Below, in pieces: positions 54,168-62,439 of a DNA stretch of 64,000 nucleotides; within the stretch, counting starts at the first letter, position 1; each line of letters begins with the position of its first letter. The position numbers and the translations under genes are program-made. Location of the stretch: positions 1 through 64,000 of the forward strand of contig CADBBH010000007.1 of the NCBI GenBank assembly GCA_902792905.1, given 5' to 3'. The notes beneath the pieces are model-generated. The model saw nothing but the letters and a program-made list of their open reading frames with translations, was not told the origin of the DNA and made no database searches. Source of the DNA: Oscillospiraceae bacterium (GTDB lineage: Bacteria; Bacillota; Clostridia; Oscillospirales; Acutalibacteraceae).

Positions 54168-54956
54168 TTATTTAATACCGGTGAGCAGAGCCGAATTTGA
54201 AAGCCCCATCCATCCCGATTCGCTTTTTTTCATAAACATTCCGTCTGTCGTGCTTATAAGCCTGACCTCTGTATATCCCATATCTTTCAGCTTTTTCACA
54301 AACACCTGCATCTCACCGTATTTGGATTTTGAGAATGTGTCGTGAATCGCGAAGCTGCCGCCTTTTTTGAGAGTGCGGAGCGTTTCAAGCAGATATTTCT
54401 GCCTGTCGCCGGGTATATTGTGATAAACATAGTTGCTCACAACTGCGTCAAACGATTCATCGGCAAAGTCGAGCTTAACGGCGTTGCCTTGCGTGAATTT
54501 CACATTCGTTACGCCTTCCGCTTTTGCGTTATTCTCGCACAGCGGTTTATTATATGAAGCGTATTCTTTGCCCCAGCGGTCAATGCCGATGAATTCGGAT
54601 TTTGGATTTCTTTTTGCGCAGGCGATGGTCAGCGCTCCGCTGCCGCAGCCGACATCAAGCCCCCTGCCGCCTTCGGGCAGAGAGACATAACCCGCTATTC
54701 CTTCAATCACATGCTTTGACAGTTTTCGTTTTCCGTTATATGAGAATGCCCGATACATAAGAGCCATCCAGACGGATGAGATTATTCCTGTTATCGTTCC
54801 GAGCAGGAATATAATAAACAATACTGTCTTGAGCGTGCCCGGTTTTATCAGGCCGCTCACGCCGAATACAATAAAAAGAATAAAGAACACTGCCGTTGCC
54901 GCAAATGCGGTCCAAACCATTCCTTTGGGCATCCAGTTTTTATAGTCGGGTTTCAT
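54168..54956 (-). CDS. Membrane-anchored class I SAM-dependent methyltransferase
   Basis: A 262-residue protein with two N-terminal membrane helices (about 15-62), followed by a Rossmann methyltransferase. Motif I is GLDVGCGSGAL (about 93-103), then FIGIDRW and FDAVVSNYVYHNIPG. The ATG at 54956 is chosen because GGAG sits 9 nt upstream; the longer frame starts at a TTG inside that region. Substrate unknown. It lies directly upstream of the ZIP transporter gene (13 nt gap), so the three genes probably form one unit. Confidence 0.85.
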   Translation of the reverse strand: MKPDYKNWMPKGMVWTAFAATAVFFILFIVFGVSGLIKPGTLKTVLFIIFLLGTITGIISSVWMALMYRAFSYNGKRKLSKHVIEGIAGYVSLPEGGRGLDVGCGSGALTIACAKRNPKSEFIGIDRWGKEYASYNKPLCENNAKAEGVTNVKFTQGNAVKLDFADESFDAVVSNYVYHNIPGDRQKYLLETLRTLKKGGSFAIHDTFSKSKYGEMQVFVKKLKDMGYTEVRLISTTDGMFMKKSESGWMGLSNSALLTGIK

Positions 54957-55014
54957 AATGAACATCTCCGTCAATTTATAATGAATCTGAATAGTTGAAT
55001 CTTAAAAGAATTCC

Positions 55015-55047
55015 GGCAATACCGCACCTTGAACGCGCGGTATTGCC
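55015..55047 (-). terminator. Hairpin after the 57-residue peptide gene
   Basis: GGCAATACCGC / GCGGTATTGCC (11 bp, perfect), 8 nt past the stop on the minus strand, then GGAATTCTTTTAAG. The U-run is short, so termination may be partial, with read-through to the methyltransferase and ZIP genes. Confidence 0.65.
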
Positions 55048-55054
55048 GCCCGGT

Positions 55055-55228
55055 TTAACCTGCTATTGAGCCGAGAAGGTCGATAATTCCCTGGAGATTT
55101 TCGGAAACCCAGGAAAAGGCGGAAGCTATCCAGCCTGCTCCGTCGAGATTAACCTGCACAAGGTCAACCAGAAGCTGTAAACCGGACCCGATATATCCGA
55201 AGCCTTCAAGAAGTGCGCCGAGATCCAT
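55055..55228 (-). CDS. Small hydrophobic peptide (57 aa), unassigned
   Basis: Starts at ATG 55228 behind an excellent AGAAAGGAGAAAG site, beginning MDLGALLEGFGYIGSGLQ and ending IDLLGSIAG. It is rich in Gly, Leu, Ile and Val with four Asp, two Glu, no Lys, Arg or Cys, and two Trp; net charge is acidic. Hydrophobic and polar residues alternate in a way that suggests one or two amphipathic helices. There is no signal peptide or double-Gly leader. The composition recalls beta-type phenol-soluble modulins and small corynebacterial porins, but no homology is claimed. Flanked by methyltransferase genes; it has a TATAAT at 55257-55262 upstream and its own downstream hairpin. Confidence 0.7.
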   Translation of the reverse strand: MDLGALLEGFGYIGSGLQLLVDLVQVNLDGAGWIASAFSWVSENLQGIIDLLGSIAG

Positions 55229-55291
55229 ATTCTTTCTCCTTTCTGGATTGTTGTTTATTATAATTCCGTCAGGGTAAATTCCCATCGGGTA

Positions 55292-55924
55292 TTATAACTT
55301 CTTTGCCGTGACATTGAGCCAGGGCTTGTCGGGGTGAGAATGTATTTCAACATCTGTAAATCCCGCGTTTTCAAGCAGGGCCTTCAGTTTTTCTCCTGTG
55401 TAAAGATTCATGCCGTCAATTATTTGAGAGAATTTTACGGATGTTTTATCCGTGCCTGTTGATTCATTTGTGATTGCGAAAACGCCTTCACTTTTCAGAA
55501 CGCGGTAAATCTCCGAAAACGCCTTATCAATATTCTGCCAGAAATATACTGTCTCAAATGCGGTTACAATATCAAAGCTGTCGTTTTCAAACGGCAGAGA
55601 GCAGACATCCGCATGCCTTATTTCACATCTGCCGCCGCGAATTGCTCCGGCGTTTGTCTGCCGCGATTTCTGAACACTTACCTCGGAATAATCTATACCG
55701 CAGGCCTTTTCACTTCTCTCAAGCAGGCGCTTGACATTTGCTCCGCCGCCGCACCCGCAGTCAAGGGAACGGGCGGCTTTTTCTTTTTTTATGAATCCAA
55801 AGCCCCAGTCCGCGAGGGCGGAGTGGCTGGCGCCGTTCATACCGTTTACCATCATTTTACCGAGGAAGCCTTCCGGCTTTTTGGTCTGACTGAAAAACTT
55901 TTTCATTATGCCCATATAATTCAC
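55292..55924 (-). CDS. Class I SAM-dependent methyltransferase
   Basis: A 210-residue soluble methyltransferase (type 11 fold). Motif I is SLDCGCGGGANV (about 53-64), the acidic residue is in GIDYSEVSV, then DIVTAFETVYFWQN and LKSEGVFAI. Similar to small-molecule C/N-methyltransferases of Clostridia; substrate unknown. It starts 1-2 nt after the end of the MptD-type gene, so coupled with it. Confidence 0.9.
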   Translation of the reverse strand: MNYMGIMKKFFSQTKKPEGFLGKMMVNGMNGASHSALADWGFGFIKKEKAARSLDCGCGGGANVKRLLERSEKACGIDYSEVSVQKSRQTNAGAIRGGRCEIRHADVCSLPFENDSFDIVTAFETVYFWQNIDKAFSEIYRVLKSEGVFAITNESTGTDKTSVKFSQIIDGMNLYTGEKLKALLENAGFTDVEIHSHPDKPWLNVTAKKL

Positions 55925-55925
55925 C

Positions 55926-56498
55926 TCATTTCAGGAGAGCAGTCTGTTTTTTCAGCACCTTTTCCGCAATTCTCATACCGAGTATCGCGACGGGAACGGT
56001 GAGAACCAGCGCAATAATAAGAACGGGAATATTGTTGATTACGGGCTCCATTTTGTCCGCGTAGCCTGCGGGCATCTCTTCAACCGCAGCAGCGAGAGAA
56101 CCCTCTTTGTCAAACCACCAGTGAGCCGAATAGGCATAGAATGAGAACGCAAACGGGATAAAGCTCAGGCGGACTCCCTTGAGAGTATCATATCCGCAGG
56201 CCGCTCTGATTATCTCAGCCAATACGGCAAGACCGATCATACCTATTATAAGCGGAAGATTGCCTTCGCCCGCGATAAGACCGATTATCAGCGTGAAGCC
56301 GTTGAGAATTGCCGCCGCGCCGAAACCCTGCCGGTTTGCCGCTGCGGGCAGATATACAAAGGCGAACAGCAGCGGCAAAAGAGTGCCGACATAAGCGTAG
56401 CAGGCGGGATGAATAAGACCCGTTGCCGAACCGAGCGGATAAAGAGCAAGGTAAACAATCGCGGAGATTATGATTGCAAGAACGGGGTGTTTTTTCAT
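55926..56498 (-). CDS. MptD-family putative ECF transporter S component
   Basis: A 190-residue integral membrane protein with about six helices (AIIISAIVYLALYPLG, then TLIIGLIAGEGNLPLIIGMI). It matches the MptD/Trep_Strep group proposed to be substrate-binding S components of energy-coupling-factor transporters. The ATG at 56498 is chosen because AAAGAGGT lies 7 nt upstream. No ECF A or T subunit gene is present nearby, so it would need shared energising subunits. Ligand unknown. It follows the ABC permease gene by 32 nt on the same strand. Confidence 0.78.
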   Translation of the reverse strand: MKKHPVLAIIISAIVYLALYPLGSATGLIHPACYAYVGTLLPLLFAFVYLPAAANRQGFGAAAILNGFTLIIGLIAGEGNLPLIIGMIGLAVLAEIIRAACGYDTLKGVRLSFIPFAFSFYAYSAHWWFDKEGSLAAAVEEMPAGYADKMEPVINNIPVLIIALVLTVPVAILGMRIAEKVLKKQTALLK

Positions 56499-56530
56499 AA
56501 TGATACCTCTTTTCAAATATAATTTGAGTT

Positions 56531-59500
56531 TTACATATTCTGATTTTTAAGCGCTTCGCCCATCGGCACTTTTCTGATTTTCAGGAGCATAAGCGCAGCG
56601 ACAACAGCGTAGCTCGCTATACCCATCACGAAGAGTTTTATATAGCATGTGTTTGAAACGATATAGGGAATATAGCCCGACATTTTGACATACAGATAAT
56701 ACCTAAACGCCCATTGAAGCAGCAGGTGAATTATGGGCATTGACAGCAGAAGCGAGATGACAACCGCCGCCGATGTAGCCAGCAGATACAGCTTCGCAAT
56801 TTCGCCGTTTTTGAAGCCGAGAATCTTTGTCATCGCTATGGACTGACTGTTCTTTTCAATAATCTGCTTTGTCAGCAGGAACATAAGCAGCAGGAACATT
56901 ACCACGCCGAAATACATAAATATATCCATAAAGCCGATGAGCGATGAAAGCTGGTCGACTATCTTTGTGGCATCCTGAAGCCGGAGCGTTGTATAAATAT
57001 CGTCTTCGTTTATGTCTTTAAGTTCGCAGTTGCTAAAATACCCCGTGAAATATTCATCGCTCTTGTCAAACATTTCAAGGTAGTCTTCACGCGGCATAAA
57101 TACGGCGAGCGAGGCAAGATAGGGGTAATCTCCCGCTATGGTGAATGTATATGTTTTGGTTGAATACGGCTCTTTGAGAGTAAGCTTGTCGCCGGGCTCA
57201 AAGCGGAATTTTTTCATAATGCCTTCGGATACGAGCACTTTGCCCGCGGGAATATCCGCTTTGATGAATCCGCTGTTATCTTCTATGCCATAAATCGACA
57301 CGCTGTCCTTGACATATCCTTTAACATCGGTGTCAAGCGCCGTCAGGCAGAATTTCTCGGCTTCTTCGTTTGCCGTTTTAACCGAATCGTTTTTGACAAT
57401 ATACTGGTAATCGCATATCATCGTGTCTTTTGCGAGTGCGGAGTAATCCTCAAACATCGGTCCGAACAGCATACCGAAAACGGCGAGCATACCGCCGAAA
57501 AGAATACCGAAGAAGAGAACGACATAGGAGCCCACGTTCTGGAAGAAGATGCGAAGGCCGAATCTCTGCAGGAACGGCAGTTTCGGGCTGAGTTTAACTG
57601 CCTTTTTCCTTTTGTGCGAAGAAACCTCGCCGCGCAGGAAATCGAGCGGACGGACCTTCATCTTGCGCACAAGAACAAATATGTTTACAACGAGCATAAG
57701 CGCTACCGAGCTTACCGTTGTGAGCAGAAACGCTTCGCCGTTCATCAGCGTTTTGTAGTTTACAAGCGAATAACTTGTGTAATAGATTTTTACAAAAATG
57801 TTTTCAAACACGGTGTATCCCAGGATATTGCCCGCAATTGCGCCCAGAGCGGTGACAGCAACAGGCAGAACAAGATAATGCCTTATAAGTTCGCCTCTGC
57901 CGTAACCCGATGCGCGCAGAGTGCCGATTGAGCCCGCTTCCTTTGAAATTGTGTTTGATATTGTAATTGCAAACACGAAGGCGAGAATGATGAGCATAAT
58001 GTAAAGCATAAGAATAACGGTTGCGTGGTCGGAGCTCATATCGTTGCCCGTGAACATAATCGCCATATTCTGATAGCGGGGAATATAATCCTTTATATCA
58101 ATAAGCTCGCTGTCATCGGGATGTATGTCCATCAGTTTTTCGAGCTTGCCGAGAGCAGCGCGGATGTCAGCCGTATCATAAACATTCGCGGCGTCAACCT
58201 TATCGATTATTGAATAAATATCATCAAACGAGAAATCAAGCCCCGAATCAATGTCGCTGTCTTTTTCAAGCTTGTCAAAATCGATTTTTGGCGCCTCTTT
58301 GCTGTTCATATCAAGGTCACCTGTCAGGTTTTCGGCGTCTTCAAACGCCGACTGCATATCTTTGAGCGCCTTTTCCGTTGTGCCCAGCCTTGCCGCAACA
58401 AGTGCCTCAACGGTTGTATTGTTCTTTTTGCAGTATTCGTCAAGCAGTATTTCAGCCGCTCTTTCCTCGGTTATTCCCGTTATATCAAGCAGCATGGCGG
58501 AAATATCATCCTGTGTGAATCCCGTCATTTCCATGGCTTCTTCGAGCAGTTCCTCATTGCTGAGTTTCTTTGAATCCGCCGCCAGTTTAATCTTCTGGGC
58601 GGAGGTGAGGTTTGCTCTTTCCATCATTTCGGAATAAACCTGTTCTTCGGTCATACCCGATTCTCTGAGAAGTATTTCCGAGATTTCATCCTGCGAAAAG
58701 GTCGCGAGCGCGTCTTTTACGGCATCTTCGCCGGCTTTTTTAATCTTCTTTTCTATTTCATCGGCGGCGTTTTTGAATTTATCTTCAAGTTCGCCCGAGA
58801 GAGCGACTGCGTCGCTCCAGACGGCGTCAACCTGCGCCTGAATAAGCTTTTCATCATATTTCTTTATTATGTTTTCAAGCGATTTTATAAGCGCCTCGGA
58901 GCGGTCATTCTGCTCGGTTTCATCCGAATACGGTTTCAGATATTTCCAGGCGTAGTTATAAAACAGATGCGCGTCGCCGGGGTTTTCAAAGCCCTCGGGC
59001 GTAACAATTGCCACGCAGAAGTTCACCGCGCTGAACATCATATCCGAGTTGTTTTCATAAAGGCAGCTGTAATCGGGAAGGGCGACATAGCCCGAAACTT
59101 TGTATTCGCATTTTGAAAAGCGCAGTGTGTCGCCGATATTCACCTTGTTTGTTTCGGCAAACAGACGGTCTATCGCTATTTCATTCTCGGATGCGGGCAT
59201 TTTGCCTTCCATTAAACAGACTGTGTTTACGGTATCCCTGTCGGGATAAATTCGAACGGTTTTTACGGTATCGGCACCGAAATCCACAAGAGCCTCATTT
59301 TTATAAAAAAGGTTATAGAATTTGAGTTCTCCCGCTTTTTCAATCTGCGCGAGGATTTCTTCGGGAGGCTCCGATGCAAAGGTAATATGCCCGTCTTCGA
59401 TATTGTATTTTTCAAAGCCCTCGTGATAAGCCGCGGATACGCTGTTATCCGCAACAAGGAATCCGGATATTACGCCGATAAACAGAACGAGAAACAGGAA

Positions 59501-59569
59501 AACGGCGATATATTTGCCGGCATCGCTTTTCATCTCGCGGGCAAATCTTTTGTTCAGAGGATTTTTCAT
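56531..59569 (-). CDS. FtsX-like ABC transporter permease
   Basis: A 1012-residue membrane protein of the MacB/FtsX type. One N-terminal helix (about 20-42) is followed by a very large extracytoplasmic region (about 45-510) that is largely helical and acidic (repeats such as EEQVYSEMMERANLT and TQDDISAMLLDITGI). Three helices follow (about 530-660), a second extracytoplasmic domain (about 700-880) and a final helix set. ATG 59569 is preferred over the upstream TTG-type frame start, as GGGGGCGG precedes it. Paired with the ATPase gene 13 nt upstream. Such pairs export peptides or lipids or act in envelope stress; the cargo is unknown. Confidence 0.9.
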   Translation of the reverse strand: MKNPLNKRFAREMKSDAGKYIAVFLFLVLFIGVISGFLVADNSVSAAYHEGFEKYNIEDGHITFASEPPEEILAQIEKAGELKFYNLFYKNEALVDFGADTVKTVRIYPDRDTVNTVCLMEGKMPASENEIAIDRLFAETNKVNIGDTLRFSKCEYKVSGYVALPDYSCLYENNSDMMFSAVNFCVAIVTPEGFENPGDAHLFYNYAWKYLKPYSDETEQNDRSEALIKSLENIIKKYDEKLIQAQVDAVWSDAVALSGELEDKFKNAADEIEKKIKKAGEDAVKDALATFSQDEISEILLRESGMTEEQVYSEMMERANLTSAQKIKLAADSKKLSNEELLEEAMEMTGFTQDDISAMLLDITGITEERAAEILLDEYCKKNNTTVEALVAARLGTTEKALKDMQSAFEDAENLTGDLDMNSKEAPKIDFDKLEKDSDIDSGLDFSFDDIYSIIDKVDAANVYDTADIRAALGKLEKLMDIHPDDSELIDIKDYIPRYQNMAIMFTGNDMSSDHATVILMLYIMLIILAFVFAITISNTISKEAGSIGTLRASGYGRGELIRHYLVLPVAVTALGAIAGNILGYTVFENIFVKIYYTSYSLVNYKTLMNGEAFLLTTVSSVALMLVVNIFVLVRKMKVRPLDFLRGEVSSHKRKKAVKLSPKLPFLQRFGLRIFFQNVGSYVVLFFGILFGGMLAVFGMLFGPMFEDYSALAKDTMICDYQYIVKNDSVKTANEEAEKFCLTALDTDVKGYVKDSVSIYGIEDNSGFIKADIPAGKVLVSEGIMKKFRFEPGDKLTLKEPYSTKTYTFTIAGDYPYLASLAVFMPREDYLEMFDKSDEYFTGYFSNCELKDINEDDIYTTLRLQDATKIVDQLSSLIGFMDIFMYFGVVMFLLLMFLLTKQIIEKNSQSIAMTKILGFKNGEIAKLYLLATSAAVVISLLLSMPIIHLLLQWAFRYYLYVKMSGYIPYIVSNTCYIKLFVMGIASYAVVAALMLLKIRKVPMGEALKNQNM

Positions 59570-59582
59570 TTTGCCGCCCCCG

Positions 59583-60284
59583 TTACCAGTCAAGTTCCGA
59601 GGCGGAAATCTTCTCTTCGTTGACATAGGATTTCCTGATTACGCCGTCGCGCAGTTTGAACACTCTGTCAGCCATATTCTTAATGGCATCGTTGTGTGTT
59701 ACCATAATAACGGTGTTGCCGTATTTTTTGTTGACATCCTCAATGAGCCTGAGAATCTCTTTTGAGGTTGTGTAGTCAAGCGCGCCCGTCGGCTCGTCGC
59801 ACAGCAGAATGTCGGGATTTTTGACTATCGCTCTGCCGATTGAAGTTCTCTGCTGCTGACCGCCCGAAAGCTGATTGGGCAGTTTGTTCTTCTGATCGGC
59901 GATGCCGAGCGTTTCCATAAGTTCGTCAATATCAAGCGGGTTTTTGCTCAGATACGCGCCTACTTCGATATTCTCGCGCACGGTAAGGTTGGGTATCAGG
60001 TTATAAGTCTGGAACACATAGCCGAGATGATGCCGCCTGTATTCGGTCAGCGCTTTTTCACCGAGATCCGCTATTCTTTCTCCGTTTACCGAAACGGTGC
60101 CCTCATCGGCAGTCTCAATACCGCCGATTATATTGAGAAGTGTTGACTTACCCGAACCGGAAGGTCCGAGCAGAACACAGATTTCACCTTTTTCAATAGT
60201 AAGGTCAATACCTTTGAGCACTTCAACTTTGTTTTCTCCGCTGCCGAAACTTTTTCTTATATTTTCAAGTTTACAAAAATTCAT
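59583..60284 (-). CDS. ABC transporter ATP-binding protein (MacB/LolD type)
   Basis: A 233-residue ATPase for the adjacent FtsX-like permease. Walker A is GPSGSGKS (40-47), Q-loop YVFQTYNLIPNLT, signature LSGGQQQR (about 139-146), Walker B ILLCDEPTGALD and switch His in VTHND. It starts with the typical LENIRKSFGSGENKVEVLKG. It is 19 nt downstream of the DUF3793 gene on the same strand and so may fall under the same operator-controlled promoter. Confidence 0.95.
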   Translation of the reverse strand: MNFCKLENIRKSFGSGENKVEVLKGIDLTIEKGEICVLLGPSGSGKSTLLNIIGGIETADEGTVSVNGERIADLGEKALTEYRRHHLGYVFQTYNLIPNLTVRENIEVGAYLSKNPLDIDELMETLGIADQKNKLPNQLSGGQQQRTSIGRAIVKNPDILLCDEPTGALDYTTSKEILRLIEDVNKKYGNTVIMVTHNDAIKNMADRVFKLRDGVIRKSYVNEEKISASELDW

Positions 60285-60303
60285 TTTATATCCTTCTTTC
60301 AGA

Positions 60304-60858
60304 TTATTTTACAGCCACCGCCAGCCGTTCAACGGAATATCCCTCGGCGTGTTTGCGGCAATATATATCCCTGCATTTTTTGTATTTGCCGAAGAGTTCG
60401 AGAGCGCGTTTCTCATCTCCGTAAACCTTCCAGCAGCCCGAGCATTTGCAGTTTCTTGAACCCTGCTCAATAAACCCCTTCACGTCTTCCGGCGGATAGC
60501 CGAGAAAAAGGCCGATTTCGTGCGGAAAATCATTTTGTGCGGAAAGTTTTCTGCGAAGGCAGGAAACGCATTTTTCCGCAGACTCGTGTGGGTATCCGTA
60601 ACCGCCGAGAATATCTTTTGCGTGCGGGGAGCAAAGATCGGATTTAAGCTTTACGGGGCGGTAAAGATAGAGAAGCGCGCTTGTGCCGCAGAACCTCATC
60701 GGAATAAAACGAAGCCCTTTGTCTCTGAGCCGGCGGTTTATTTTTCTGACCGACTCTTTCATTTCATTCTCATTTTTAAAACTGCAGGAAAACAGGTTTC
60801 CCGTTTTCAGCCCGGCGAGAGTGGGCGCGCACTGGCGGACAAATAAATCTTCTGACAT
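60304..60858 (-). CDS. DUF3793 family protein
   Basis: A 184-residue protein of the clostridial DUF3793 family, with CAPTLAGLKTGNLFSC at the N-terminus, HEIGLFLGYPPEDVKGF in the middle and cysteine-rich segments CVSCLRR and CKCSGCWKVYGDE. Function is not established. Members are often found near iron or manganese uptake genes, which fits the three GTTAGC-N4-GCTAAC operators upstream. The ATG has an AAGGAG site. It is first gene of the minus-strand unit continuing into the ABC transporter. Confidence 0.88.
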   Translation of the reverse strand: MSEDLFVRQCAPTLAGLKTGNLFSCSFKNENEMKESVRKINRRLRDKGLRFIPMRFCGTSALLYLYRPVKLKSDLCSPHAKDILGGYGYPHESAEKCVSCLRRKLSAQNDFPHEIGLFLGYPPEDVKGFIEQGSRNCKCSGCWKVYGDEKRALELFGKYKKCRDIYCRKHAEGYSVERLAVAVK

Positions 60859-60888
60859 GGCATCTCCTTGAATCAGTAATCAAAATGA

Positions 60889-60904
60889 GTTAGCGGCGGC
60901 TAAC
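60889..60904. promoter_or_regulatory. Operator copy 1, GTTAGC-GGCG-GCTAAC
   Basis: Perfect 6-bp arms around a 4-nt centre, inside the DUF3793 leader 30 bp before its ATG. It probably acts as a roadblock or secondary site. Confidence 0.8.
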
Positions 60905-60940
60905 CGCAAGAGTAAAAATTAATGCGGATTGCCCGCATTG

Positions 60941-60960
60941 CAGTTAGCGATGGCTAACTG
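60941..60960. promoter_or_regulatory. Operator copy 2, CAGTTAGC-GATG-GCTAACTG
   Basis: Arms extend to 8 bp. It lies about 10 nt downstream of the -10 of the minus-strand promoter, at or just after the DUF3793 transcription start. Confidence 0.85.
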
Positions 60961-60969
60961 TCCGATAAG

Positions 60970-60998
60970 AGTATATCACCGCAAATATAAAAAATCAA
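60970..60998 (-). promoter_or_regulatory. Promoter of DUF3793 and the ABC exporter
   Basis: On the minus strand, TTGATT (60993-60998), 17 nt, TATACT (60970-60975). Operator copy 2 follows directly. Confidence 0.82.
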
Positions 60999-61057
60999 GT
61001 GCTTTTTACTTTAAAAAATCCAAATCGGAAAAAATGCACCTCAGCATAAAACAACTC

Positions 61058-61086
61058 TTGAAATTTTGTCAAGCAAGTATTATACT
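61058..61086 (+). promoter_or_regulatory. Promoter of the ATC-hydrolase-like gene
   Basis: TTGAAA (61058-61063), 17 nt, TATACT (61081-61086). The -10 is identical to that of the divergent promoter. Operator copy 3 begins 4 nt downstream. Confidence 0.82.
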
Positions 61087-61089
61087 TTG

Positions 61090-61105
61090 GTTAGCGACCG
61101 CTAAC
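61090..61105. promoter_or_regulatory. Operator copy 3, GTTAGC-GACC-GCTAAC
   Basis: Perfect 6-bp arms covering the expected transcription start of the plus-strand unit. Binding there would block initiation. Confidence 0.85.
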
Positions 61106-61133
61106 TATATTGTTTTTACGGAGACTGTTTTCA

Positions 61134-61766
61134 ATGAAATATATGGGTATGCCTGCGGGAATGTGGGCGCTTTATAAAGAATCCTTCGGTGAAAATCTCG
61201 TTTCTGTTCTCGGTTTTTCTAAAAGCGAAGCGGATGAGATAACTGCGGGAGCAAAACTTGAATACAAAAAGATAATTGATAAACTGCCTGAATTTGAAAA
61301 GGCTGACCGTTTCAAAATGAATATTGTCAACTGCGCTCTGCTCGCCGCGTTCATTCTGAATATGAAGGAAAAGCCTGATGTTGACAGACTTGCCGATTAT
61401 TACGCAAAGTCACTTATGAATAAACCTACCGTGTGGTTCTGCCGTATGGAAGGCAGAAAGAAATTCTGCAGGAAAGATATTGAAGGCATGAAGGCGACAG
61501 CCGCGCTCAAAGCAGCCGACCGCAATCCGTACTCCTGGAATATGGATTTTTATCCTTATGAAGACGGCAGCGGATATGAGGCGAGATTCACAAAGTGCGG
61601 CATCTGCGTTCTAATGAAAGAACTCGGGCTTTATGACCTCGTTCCCGCTATGTGCCGGCTCGACTATACAATGACCGACGCAGGCGAAACAGCTGAGTTT
61701 GTCAGAGAATACACGCTCGCATCGGGCGGCCCATACTGCGACTGCGGATACAAGAAGAAACAATAA
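61134..61766 (+). CDS. L-2-amino-thiazoline-4-carboxylic acid hydrolase family protein
   Basis: A 210-residue protein of the ATC-hydrolase family. Visible are KFTKCGICVLMKELGL-type residues (FTKCGICVLMKELG, about 160-173), MCRLDYTM and a Cys-terminal motif PYCDCGYKK. The family is named after Pseudomonas enzymes that open thiazoline rings to cysteine, but most clostridial members are uncharacterised. The ATG at 61134 follows GGAG by about 12 nt. First gene of the plus-strand unit controlled by operator copy 3. Confidence 0.82.
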   Translation: MKYMGMPAGMWALYKESFGENLVSVLGFSKSEADEITAGAKLEYKKIIDKLPEFEKADRFKMNIVNCALLAAFILNMKEKPDVDRLADYYAKSLMNKPTVWFCRMEGRKKFCRKDIEGMKATAALKAADRNPYSWNMDFYPYEDGSGYEARFTKCGICVLMKELGLYDLVPAMCRLDYTMTDAGETAEFVREYTLASGGPYCDCGYKKKQ

Positions 61767-61779
61767 CCGGGGTGTAAAA

Positions 61780-62433
61780 ATGGCTGATAAGATTAAAGAC
61801 GCTTATGAATCATCAAAGAATATTTATGATGATGTTCTGACTCAGGGCAATATCTTCAGTAAACTGTATATAAAAATATTTTGGAGCGGCACGGACGACA
61901 ACGAAATTGCGAGGAGAATACTCGGCTGTATTCCCGATGATTTTTCGGGCTCGCTGCTTGATGTTCCCGTGGGCACGGCGGTATTCACCGAGAAAAAGTG
62001 GGCGAAACTCGAAAACGCGAAAATCACCTGTCTCGATTACAGCACCGATATGCTCGCTCAGGCAAAGGTGCGGCTCGGAGAATATAAACACATCGATTTT
62101 ATTCAGGGCGATGTCGGAAACCTGCCGATGCCCGATGAAAATTATGATATCGTTCTGAGTATGAATGGCTTTCACGCCTTCCCGGATAAAAAAAAGGCGT
62201 TTTCGGAAACAAACCGTGTGCTTAAAAGCGGCGGCGAATTCATCGCCTGCTTTTATATTAAAGGCAAATCGAAAATCACCGATTGGCTGGTTAAAAATAT
62301 CCTCAGCAGAAAGGGCTGGTTCACGCCGCCGTTTCAGACTGAGGAGGAGCTGAAAAATATCCTGGAAAAATACTATTCCGATATAAATATAAATACCGAC
62401 GGTTCAATAGTATATTTCCGCTGTAAGAAGTGA
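61780..62433 (+). CDS. Class I SAM-dependent methyltransferase
   Basis: A 217-residue methyltransferase. Motif I is SLLDVPVGTAVF (about 54-65), a variant in which the second Gly of GxGxG is replaced (DVPVGT, as in a ubiE/COQ5-like branch). Then CLDYSTDML and IVLSMNGFHAFPD. The ATG at 61780 has GGGGTG upstream; the longer frame runs back into the preceding gene. It is 13 nt after the ATC-hydrolase-like gene. Substrate unknown. Confidence 0.88.
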   Translation: MADKIKDAYESSKNIYDDVLTQGNIFSKLYIKIFWSGTDDNEIARRILGCIPDDFSGSLLDVPVGTAVFTEKKWAKLENAKITCLDYSTDMLAQAKVRLGEYKHIDFIQGDVGNLPMPDENYDIVLSMNGFHAFPDKKKAFSETNRVLKSGGEFIACFYIKGKSKITDWLVKNILSRKGWFTPPFQTEEELKNILEKYYSDININTDGSIVYFRCKK

Positions 62434-62439
62434 GGAAAA

